A stretch of DNA of 11,808 nucleotides from DAOUMU01 sp034409055 (GTDB lineage: Bacteria; Chloroflexota; Anaerolineae; 4572-78; J111): positions 1 to 11,808 of the forward strand of contig DAOUMU010000279.1 of the NCBI GenBank assembly GCA_034409055.1, in the 5' to 3' direction. Below the pieces are notes generated by a model. That model worked only from the letters and a program-made list of their open reading frames with translations, had not been told where the DNA came from and searched no databases. This document shows positions 1-5,511 of the stretch, piece by piece. The number at the start of each line of letters is the position of its first letter. Position 1 is the first letter of the stretch. Position numbers and translations under genes: made by a program.

Positions 1-81
1 CAATCGCCTATTGATGCTCTTTATCAAGCTATTCAACTGGCAATGCACAATCTATTTGAAGCGCTTGGCATCGCCGTTTAA
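1..81 (+). CDS. 3' end of an unidentified protein gene (partial)
   Basis: The window opens inside a reading frame that runs from base 1 to a TAA stop at 79-81. It encodes 26 residues, with a core reading SPIDALYQAIQLAM and a C-terminus of FEALGIAV. The stretch looks like an amphipathic helix at a protein end. It is too short to assign a family. It ends 18 bases before the stop of the convergent regulator gene at 100-576, so the two genes are tail-to-tail with no room for a long terminator. The frame could be accidental, but an open frame ending this neatly beside a convergent gene favours a real gene. Confidence 0.5.
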   Translation, partial: QSPIDALYQAIQLAMHNLFEALGIAV

Positions 82-99
82 CTCTATCGACAATCTTTT

Positions 100-576
100 T
101 TACATGTTGGTGCGATAAGCGCCTAAACCACAAAGTTCTGCATATCGTTCAAAACTCAATAGTTCGTCCAGGTAGATATGGATGGCGCCTTCGGCCAGGG
201 CTTCGACCTGTTCCCTGGCAGTGCCCAACATTGCCCGCCGGTAGAGGCACAGCTTGAGGTCCCCCTTGGTCTTCTCTTCCACCAGTTGGGCAAACCTGGC
301 CGCTGCCTGCCCCCCAATAGAGGCGCCACGAATCACCATGCCCATCGACCTTGATTTACCTTCGTCCTCCTGAAAAAAATACTCAAGGGGTCGGTCAAGA
401 GCCTGGCTAATCTTGCGCAACGTGGGCACAGTAGGAATGAGCGTCCCACGTTCAATATCCGATAAATGGCTGGCCGGCAAGCCGGTTATTTCAGACAAAT
501 CAGATTGGCGCATGCCCATCGACTTTCTGGTTGCCCGGATGCGGTCGCCAATTACATAGGTTTCGTTTAAATTCAC
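100..576 (-). CDS. XRE-family HTH regulator fused to a truncated TRAP (DctP-like) ligand-binding fragment
   Basis: This 158-aa protein has two parts. Residues about 8-66 form an XRE/Cro-C1 helix-turn-helix that should bind operator DNA; visible landmarks are RIRATRKSMGMRQSDLSEITG, then ASHLSDIERG and PTLRKISQAL. Residues about 88-146 resemble the N-terminal part of DctP, the periplasmic substrate-binding protein of TRAP transporters, especially AARFAQLVEEKTKGDLKL, LGTAREQVEALAEGAI and HIYLDELLSFERYAE. There is no signal peptide, so the domain would act in the cytoplasm, plausibly as an effector-sensing module. A normal DctP is about 300 aa; here only some 60 residues remain before the stop, so the protein is either a minimal sensor or a truncated remnant. 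The start is GTG at 576 without a strong ribosome site, so the exact start is uncertain. The HTH call is firm; the DctP relation is inferred from recalled motifs. Confidence 0.8.
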   Translation of the reverse strand: MNLNETYVIGDRIRATRKSMGMRQSDLSEITGLPASHLSDIERGTLIPTVPTLRKISQALDRPLEYFFQEDEGKSRSMGMVIRGASIGGQAAARFAQLVEEKTKGDLKLCLYRRAMLGTAREQVEALAEGAIHIYLDELLSFERYAELCGLGAYRTNM

Positions 577-613
577 TCCGGTTGCAAAGCCTTGTGAATT
601 ACAAAAAAATAAT

Positions 614-626
614 ATTAAAATTTAAT
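614..626. promoter_or_regulatory. AT-rich palindrome upstream of the XRE regulator, possible operator
   Basis: The region just upstream of the regulator start (about 600-640) is extremely AT-rich and contains the perfect palindrome ATTAAA-A-TTTAAT. On the minus strand the same stretch offers TAATAT and TATTAT as possible -10 elements. XRE regulators often repress their own promoter through such dyads, so an autoregulatory site is plausible. AT-rich DNA makes chance palindromes common, and no second operator copy was found. Confidence 0.3.
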
Positions 627-720
627 TTAATCGACTAATTTTGAGCGCAAAGAGGAAGATTATTTCTGTTTTGTTGGATAATATGCAGTTTTTCAGATGA
701 GTCAAATTTAAAGCGGAGCG

Positions 721-865
721 AGGGTGTATTTCAATTTGGGGGCAAACATACTTTGGAGTCGAGGCTTTATCCGGACGTAGCCCCGTTTGGACCGGCTAAA
801 GCCTCGACTCCAAAGCTGACAAATGGCAGGTGATTTATAATTTGCCCCAAAACTGAAATGCTCCC
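721..865. mobile_element. MITE-like palindromic element with 7-bp flanking direct repeat
   Basis: Outer inverted repeats lie at 722-746 and 841-865 (25 positions, 5 mismatches; inner ends GGGGCAAA and TTTGCCCC). Nested inside is a perfect 19-bp inverted repeat, 751-769 against 797-815 (CTTTGGAGTCGAGGCTTTA). It continues as CCGG/CCGG (771-774 with 792-795) around a 16-nt loop. The whole is flanked by the direct repeat CGGAGCG at 714-720 and 866-872, which has the form of a target-site duplication. There is no room for a transposase. The right copy abuts the HMG-CoA reductase stop codon, so the element sits directly behind that gene and upstream of the XRE regulator. As RNA it would form a long hairpin that could act as a terminator or 3'-end stabiliser. 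Confidence 0.65.
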
Positions 866-872
866 CGGAGCG

Positions 873-2174
873 TTACCGTGCCCCCTTATCAGCCAACAAT
901 TCTCTGGCTCGCTCCTCCTGAATATTCCCTTCGGCTACCAGTTGGTCGGCAATAGCCTGTACCTGTGCCCCTTGAGCCCCAGCGGCCAGAGCCACCTGCC
1001 GGGCGTGCAGGCGCATGTGCCCCCGCTGGATGCCCTCGGTGGCCAGGGCACGGATGGCGGCCAAATTCTGAGCCAGGCCAAGGGCCACCATAATTTCGGC
1101 CAACGTACGGGCGTTGGGATTGCCTAAAATCTTCAGAGACACGCGGGCGGTGGGATGGGCTTTGGTGGCCCCACCGACCGTACCTACTCCCAGGGGCATC
1201 TCCAGAACCCCCCGCAGATGGGTCACCGGCTTCGGTTCCTCGCTGCCCGTGACCAGCGACCACTCGGTCAGGCTGGTGTAGTGGCCGCTGCGGGCAGCGT
1301 AGGCGTGCGCGCCGGCCTCGACGGCGCGCCAATCATTGCCGGTGGCCAGGGCGACGGCGTCGATGCCGTTCATAATGCCTTTATTGTGCGTCGCCGCCCG
1401 GTAGGGATCGACGGCGGCAAAGGCCCAGGCAGCAAAAATAGATCGAGCCACCTCTTCGCCAGACAGCCCTGCCCGGGCGAACTGTTCAACCGGAATCCGG
1501 CACTCAGCCCGGGCCAGGCGGCGGTCGGCCAGATTAGATATTATTCTTAAACTGACCCGGCCTCCGGTGATCTGCTCAATAAGCGGGGCCACGGCTTCGG
1601 CCGCCGTATTGACCATGTTGGCCCCCATCGCGTCCCGGCAATCATACAGAATGTGCACAATCAGCATTGGACCGGCGGGCGTATCGGGCAGAGGACGGCA
1701 CTCGATGCGTCTGGCCCCGCCGCCTAATCGCTGAATGATAGGGTCCGGCTCATTGGCCCTGGCCAGCAAGTCAGCCTCGGCGGCCATGAGTTTAGCCACG
1801 GCAGCCTCCAAATCTGTTAAGCCCAACACCTGCACCTGGCCAATCATCAGCGGTTCGGTGCTACGGGTTTGGAATCCCCCCCCGGCCCGGACTAATTTGG
1901 CGGCATAGCTGACCCCGGCCACCACGCTGGGTTCTTCGACCGCCATCGGCACGACAATCTCGCGTCCGTTAATCAAAAAATTGGTGGCCAGACCCAAGGG
2001 CAGGACGTGCCGGCCCACCACATTTTCAATCATCACGTCGGCCTGTTCGGCCGAGAGACCGGCATCGAGCGCGGCCAGCTCCTCGTCGGTCAGGTCAGCA
2101 TACTCGGCCAACTTTTGCCGGCGTTCGGCCAGGGTCAGTTTGTAAAGCCCGGTCAAACGGTTTGCATCATTCAT
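873..2174 (-). CDS. mvaA: hydroxymethylglutaryl-CoA reductase, class II (degradative-type)
   Basis: The enzyme interconverts HMG-CoA and mevalonate with NAD(P)H in the cytoplasm. The 433-aa length is typical of class II enzymes such as that of Pseudomonas mevalonii. Landmarks in order are the ENVVG segment near residue 50, LPLGLATNFLING (58-70), the catalytic glutamate in VEEPSVVA (E80/E81), CRDAMGANMVNT (179-190, substrate loop), THNKGIMNGI with catalytic K265, GNDWRA with D281, and GIQRGHM with catalytic H386 in the mobile C-terminal flap. All key residues are present. The start is supported by GAGGAG eight bases before the ATG. Class II enzymes were first known from mevalonate degradation, but some bacteria use them for mevalonate-pathway isoprenoid synthesis, which is known in parts of Chloroflexota; no other pathway gene is in view. 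The gene is followed immediately by the 721-865 element. Confidence 0.96.
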   Translation of the reverse strand: MNDANRLTGLYKLTLAERRQKLAEYADLTDEELAALDAGLSAEQADVMIENVVGRHVLPLGLATNFLINGREIVVPMAVEEPSVVAGVSYAAKLVRAGGGFQTRSTEPLMIGQVQVLGLTDLEAAVAKLMAAEADLLARANEPDPIIQRLGGGARRIECRPLPDTPAGPMLIVHILYDCRDAMGANMVNTAAEAVAPLIEQITGGRVSLRIISNLADRRLARAECRIPVEQFARAGLSGEEVARSIFAAWAFAAVDPYRAATHNKGIMNGIDAVALATGNDWRAVEAGAHAYAARSGHYTSLTEWSLVTGSEEPKPVTHLRGVLEMPLGVGTVGGATKAHPTARVSLKILGNPNARTLAEIMVALGLAQNLAAIRALATEGIQRGHMRLHARQVALAAGAQGAQVQAIADQLVAEGNIQEERARELLADKGAR

Positions 2175-2196
2175 TTCATTCGCTCCTCTTCGTAAA

Positions 2197-2244
2197 ACGT
2201 GAAACGTAATGATTTACCAGCAAACTGGCCATTACGTTTCACGT
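2197..2244. repeat. perfect 15-bp inverted repeat (stem-loop), member of a dispersed palindromic family
   Basis: The arms 2197-2211 (ACGTGAAACGTAATG) and 2230-2244 (CATTACGTTTCACGT) are perfectly complementary. The 18-nt loop itself contains a small hairpin, CCAG-CAAA-CTGG (2217-2228). The structure lies in the 124-bp gap between two minus-strand genes, the 353-aa gene and HMG-CoA reductase. It lacks a following U-run on that strand, so it is not a classical Rho-independent terminator. A degenerate relative with nearly the same arms is at 10166-10212, which points to an interspersed repeat. Confidence 0.75.
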
Positions 2245-2298
2245 CTCTGAAATCGAGTGAATTATACCTGGACAGAAAGAAACAATCAAAATACGCCC

Positions 2299-3360
2299 CT
2301 ACCGAACCAACTTCAACCCCCGCGCCATGGCTCCATCAAAATCGCCGATGAAACGCCACCAGTTGGTCAGCGGGCGGCCTCGATAGGTCAAGCCATTGTT
2401 GGCCCCGGGTAGATTTTGCATCCAGTAGATAAACCAGGTCAGGCTGTCGCCGTGCCAGCGCTCGCAATTGAGACGTTTCTTTTGACCGCTGCCGTCCGGT
2501 CGCCAATCCTCGATGTCTGTCCAAACATAACGGCGATTGGCCCAGTCGTAGTCCCGTTCGGCATTGGGCGGATAGTGGGCCCAACCGCAGCCGGGGTTAA
2601 TAATTTTGTGGGAGTGGTCACTGCCGACAAAACGGCCCCAGAAAAGCAGCTTGTGCCACTCGCCGGGCGGTGTCCGGTCCCGCCCGTCGACGTAGTTGAG
2701 GACGTGTTCGATTTGGTGGATGTGATCTTCCACGGCTTCTGAAGGCCCCCGCTGATAGTTGTAGTGATAGACGGTGTAGGTTTTGTCTAAAACGGGTAGA
2801 TCATGCGGGTCACGATTACTATTGCTGATGTCCCCATAAGGACCGGCCATGTTCGACTCCCACAGCACCACCTTGTTGCCGTGATAGCCCCAAATCCAGA
2901 CTTCTTTGACCCCCCGTTCTTCCACCCAGGACCGAATATCCACCCGTTCCATGATCGCGTTATAATCGGTCAGGGGCACGTCGAAGCCGCGTTTTCGCAG
3001 GGTAGGCACCGGCTCTAAAAACTCGATTTCACCAACAATCTGGTAGCGCAGGCTGGGCCTGGCCCTTGGGTCTTTGTAGCCGTGATAGGTACTGCCCTGT
3101 TCTAAGGCCTGCCCCACCTGGGTCGTTGTCTTCTTGACGTGGCGGCGGATGTTAGCCAAAAGGGCATCGACATCCCCGGTGATATTAATGTCCAGCCGCG
3201 CTTCTTTTTCAGAAAGGGCCTCAACCGCTTGGCCGATAGAACTGCCGGCCCTGGAAAAAAAGCGGGCCAGCCTGGTCGCCCAATGGTCCTGCTTAATGGG
3301 GCTCCGCTTGAGAGGAAAATAACTGATGACTAACGTTGGAATAGTAAACTGATCAGACAT
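2299..3360 (-). CDS. hypothetical protein of an unrecognised family, aromatic-rich with conserved-looking His/Cys/Trp core
   Basis: I do not recognise this 353-aa protein. There is no signal peptide and no clear membrane helix, so it is probably cytoplasmic. The N-terminal 90 residues look helical and charged. The C-terminal 250 residues are rich in Trp, Tyr, His and Asp: WIWGYHG (155-161), ESNMAGPYGDISNSN (168-182), YNYQRGPSEAVEDHIHQIEHVL (200-221), the cluster CGWAHYPPNAERDYDW (258-273), and WWRFIGDFDGAM near the end. C258 and C299 plus several histidines could bind metal or serve catalysis, but this is only suggested by composition. Such a dense pattern looks like a genuine conserved domain. 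The ATG start has no obvious Shine-Dalgarno. It is divergent from the SDR gene and lies 124 bp upstream of the HMG-CoA reductase gene on the same strand. Confidence 0.8.
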   Translation of the reverse strand: MSDQFTIPTLVISYFPLKRSPIKQDHWATRLARFFSRAGSSIGQAVEALSEKEARLDINITGDVDALLANIRRHVKKTTTQVGQALEQGSTYHGYKDPRARPSLRYQIVGEIEFLEPVPTLRKRGFDVPLTDYNAIMERVDIRSWVEERGVKEVWIWGYHGNKVVLWESNMAGPYGDISNSNRDPHDLPVLDKTYTVYHYNYQRGPSEAVEDHIHQIEHVLNYVDGRDRTPPGEWHKLLFWGRFVGSDHSHKIINPGCGWAHYPPNAERDYDWANRRYVWTDIEDWRPDGSGQKKRLNCERWHGDSLTWFIYWMQNLPGANNGLTYRGRPLTNWWRFIGDFDGAMARGLKLVR

Positions 3361-3463
3361 TTTTTGATGTTTGGCCCAAGGCTCGTAGAATACAACTACA
3401 GTTTATCGAACTTAAACTCGTTCGTCAACCCTTATTAAAAATCTATAGATGTAGAGGAACAAA

Positions 3464-4270
3464 ATGGAAAACAACGAAACCTACGTTGCCATAGTCACCG
3501 GCGCAACGGGGGCAATTGGTCAGGCCACCGCCCGACAACTGGCCGAAAAACAGTATGAAGTCGTTCTCGCCGTTCGCAATGAGGCCAAGGCCCAGCAGGC
3601 CGTGCGGGATATCAGCCAAACTACCGGCAACAGCCGGGTTCGCTACGAATTGGTTGACCTTTCCAGACACGCATCCATCCAGGCTTTGGCCGAGCGATGG
3701 CAGGGACCGCTGCACGTGCTGGTCAACAATGCGGGCGCCACCCCGCGTACCCGACAAGAAACGCCCGAAGGTATCGAGTTGCAGTTTGCCACCAACGTGT
3801 TGGGCTACTTCTGGATGATCCAGGCCTTCAGCGAACATCTTAAGCAATCGACCCCGGCTCGGGTGGTGAACGTGGCCAGCTATTGGGCCGGCGACCTTGA
3901 TCTGACCGACCTGGAATTCAAGCGTCGCCGCTACCACAACAATACGGCCTATCGCCAATCCAAGCAAGCCAATCGGATGCTGACGGTGGCCTTTGCCGGC
4001 CGCTTGAAACCCTACGGTGTGTCCGTCAATGTTTGCCACCCTGGTGATGTGAATTCCACCTTGAGTAATAACCTGGGCTTTGGCGGGCACGAACCCCCAG
4101 ACCGGGGGGCCGAAACTCCCGTCTGGCTGGCCACAGAGCCAATCGGCCAGCAGGAGACGGGCAAATATTTTGAGTATCTGCGGCCGGTCAGGGATCGTTT
4201 TGCGCAAGACAAGCCGGGCATAGAGGCGCTTTATCAGGCCTGTCTACGTTACTCGGATAAACGTGACTGA
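3464..4270 (+). CDS. short-chain dehydrogenase/reductase (SDR) family oxidoreductase
   Basis: A 268-aa NAD(P)-dependent oxidoreductase of the classical SDR fold, expected in the cytoplasm. The cofactor-binding glycine motif TGATGAIG is at residues 12-19, the NNAG motif at 88-91, the catalytic serine probably S139 in NVASYWAG, and the catalytic pair Y163-x3-K167 in YRQSK. HPGDVNSTL (192-200) matches the post-catalytic segment of retinol-dehydrogenase/WWOX-like SDRs. The substrate cannot be told. The start is supported by GAGG seven bases before the ATG at 3464. The gene overlaps the next one by 8 bp, indicating translational coupling. The upstream 103 bp are shared with the divergent 353-aa gene; TATAGAT near 3452 is a possible -10 but has no convincing -35. 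Confidence 0.93.
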   Translation: MENNETYVAIVTGATGAIGQATARQLAEKQYEVVLAVRNEAKAQQAVRDISQTTGNSRVRYELVDLSRHASIQALAERWQGPLHVLVNNAGATPRTRQETPEGIELQFATNVLGYFWMIQAFSEHLKQSTPARVVNVASYWAGDLDLTDLEFKRRRYHNNTAYRQSKQANRMLTVAFAGRLKPYGVSVNVCHPGDVNSTLSNNLGFGGHEPPDRGAETPVWLATEPIGQQETGKYFEYLRPVRDRFAQDKPGIEALYQACLRYSDKRD

Positions 4271-4859
4271 CCTCACCACGCAGGTTCTTATGTCTCAGAA
4301 GCGCTTCTCCAATGTCATCGGTTTTGATGACGCCCCCTTTACCCACGACTACGTCGGTCAGGTCAAGGTGGTGGGCGCCGTCTTCACCGGCCTACAACTG
4401 ACCGGCGTACTCATCGGTGAGGTAGAAAAAGACGGGGCAGACGCGGCCGAAACACTGGCCCGGTTAGTCGCCCAATCCAAATTTGCCGAGCATGTGCAAC
4501 TGGTCATGCTGCAAGGCATTGCCCTGGCCGGGTTTAACGTGGTCGATGTCTTTTACCTGCACCACCAGCTTGGGCTGCCGGTTCTGGTCGTTTCACGCAG
4601 ATTACCCGACATGGCCTCGATACGCAGTGCTCTGACCACCCGGATTAGAGGGGGCCAGCACAAGTGGGCCCTGATTGAGCAGCTTGGGCCCCTCGAACCG
4701 GCCGGAAACGTTTACGTCCAACGAGTCGGCCTGACCGCCGCCGAAGCCACCGATGTGGTCGAACGATTTGCCATTCACAGCCACATCCCCGAACCCCTGC
4801 GCACGGCCCATCTCATTGCCGGGGCCATTGTCGAAGGGCAGAGTCGAGGCAGACCGTGA
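4263..4859 (+). CDS. DUF99 (UPF0215) family protein, endonuclease V-like fold
   Basis: The 198-aa protein matches the DUF99/UPF0215 family, found mainly in archaea and in some bacteria, with a reported structural likeness to endonuclease V and no firmly established function. Visible hallmarks are VIGFDDAPF (18-26, with an acidic pair D22-D23), VVGAVFTG (36-43), GVLIGEVEKDGAD (48-60), LQGIALAGFNVVDV (83-96), LPVLVVSRRLPD (105-116), and the C-terminal IPEPLRTAHLIAGAIVEGQS (175-194) followed by RGR. The acidic pair matches one of the metal-binding positions expected for an RNase H-like nuclease fold. The chosen start is GTG at 4263, overlapping the SDR stop by 8 bp; an ATG at 4290 is an alternative and would trim nine residues. 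Cotranscription with the SDR gene is likely. It converges on the GlsB-type gene, with stop codons 8 bp apart. Confidence 0.9.
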   Translation: MTDLTTQVLMSQKRFSNVIGFDDAPFTHDYVGQVKVVGAVFTGLQLTGVLIGEVEKDGADAAETLARLVAQSKFAEHVQLVMLQGIALAGFNVVDVFYLHHQLGLPVLVVSRRLPDMASIRSALTTRIRGGQHKWALIEQLGPLEPAGNVYVQRVGLTAAEATDVVERFAIHSHIPEPLRTAHLIAGAIVEGQSRGRP

Positions 4860-4867
4860 GCCCCGGC

Positions 4868-5131
4868 TTACTTTTTCAGCATGCGGTAAATTGCCAGGAG
4901 AATAATCGCCCCGATGACCCCGAAGACAATACTCCAGAGGCTAAACCCCCCCGTCAAACCGCCCAGACCGATCAGGCGGCTGAGGAAGCCGCCCACGAAC
5001 GCCCCGGCGATACCAAGTAAGGTCGTAACCACGAACCCACCTGGATCTTTACCGGGCATAATCAACTTGGCCAGGGCTCCGATGATGAAACCGATCACGA
5101 TCCAGACAATTATTGAAATGATGAAACCCAT
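4868..5131 (-). CDS. GlsB/YeaQ/YmgE family small membrane protein (transglycosylase-associated family)
   Basis: An 87-aa, very hydrophobic protein with three predicted membrane helices (about residues 3-22, 30-55 and 62-84). The family pattern is clear: IIGALAKLIMPGKDPGGFVVTTLLGIAGAFVGGFL, then a second Gly-rich segment. Members are stress-associated inner-membrane proteins of unknown biochemical role. The start is well supported by the strong Shine-Dalgarno AAAAGGAGGG (5139-5148 on the opposite strand), seven bases before the ATG. A TATAAT box lies about 70 bp upstream. It is a single-gene unit between the DUF99 gene, with which it converges, and the palindromic element at 5231-5418. Confidence 0.95.
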   Translation of the reverse strand: MGFIISIIVWIVIGFIIGALAKLIMPGKDPGGFVVTTLLGIAGAFVGGFLSRLIGLGGLTGGFSLWSIVFGVIGAIILLAIYRMLKK

Positions 5132-5138
5132 TATCTTT

Positions 5139-5148
5139 CCCTCCTTTT
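5139..5148 (-). promoter_or_regulatory. strong ribosome binding site of the GlsB-type gene
   Basis: On the minus strand the sequence AAAAGGAGGG is close to the full anti-16S complement and ends seven bases before the ATG. It fixes the start codon of the 87-aa gene and suggests high translation. Confidence 0.8.
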
Positions 5149-5200
5149 TACTAATTGGGCCTATTTTTTACTACTTTTACCCTTTACTGCTAACGTGGGG

Positions 5201-5206
5201 ATTATA
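5201..5206 (-). promoter_or_regulatory. TATAAT -10 box of the GlsB-type gene
   Basis: A perfect TATAAT on the minus strand lies 70 bp upstream of the start codon. The region upstream of it is T-rich without a good -35 hexamer, so the promoter may depend on an alternative or activated sigma factor. The leader would be about 60 nt. Confidence 0.4.
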
Positions 5207-5230
5207 CACCAGAAAAATAAAAAGGACTAG

Positions 5231-5418
5231 GTTCTGTTGACATTTGTCCAAGAATGTCATTCCGAGGAGCGCAGTACCCAAAGGGCATAAACGACGAGGA
5301 ATCTCCGGCAACGAGGACAAATTCAAGGCGACATAGAAGATTCTTCACTCCTTTTAGTCGCTCAGACCTGTCCTGAGCGAAGCCGAAGGAATGACATAAT
5401 CCGAAATGTCAACACACC
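5231..5418. mobile_element. 188-bp MITE-like element with terminal inverted repeats and CTAG flanks
   Basis: The 15-bp ends GTTCTGTTGACATTT (5231-5245) and the complement of 5404-5418 (GGTGTGTTGACATTT) match at 13 of 15 positions. A second inverted pair, ATGTCATTCC (5254-5263) and GGAATGACAT (5388-5397), lies just inside. CTAG occurs immediately outside both ends (5227-5230, 5419-5422), as a 4-bp target duplication of the YTAR type would look, although CTAG is itself a palindrome and could be part of the repeat. The interior carries GAGGAATCTC, AGATTCTTCACTCC and a CTCAGACCTGTCCTGAGCG palindrome-like stretch of the kind often seen in interspersed bacterial repeats. There is no coding capacity. 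It fills most of the gap between the GlsB-type gene and the end of comEC. Confidence 0.7.
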
Positions 5419-5511
5419 CTAGCCCGAAAGGCAGCCCCTCTTCTATCCACCGCCGTTAGCCCCTCTCCCCCCATTGGTAACCCCCTAAAATACACCACCG
5501 GCAACCATCTC

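Noticed and set aside
858..1127. Long open frames on the plus strand opposite mvaA (also 1155-1550 and 2007-2195)
   Set aside because: They are antisense shadows of a well-conserved HMG-CoA reductase in GC-rich DNA, with no recognisable protein features or ribosome sites.
3443..4207. 254-aa open frame antisense to the SDR gene
   Set aside because: The plus strand carries all SDR motifs; the opposite frame is a common by-product of high-GC codon use and shows no family signal.
4856..4871. Near-palindrome GTGAGCC-CC-GGCTTAC between the convergent DUF99 and GlsB-type stops
   Set aside because: The loop would be only two bases, or the stem short, and there are no T-runs, so it is not a convincing bidirectional terminator.
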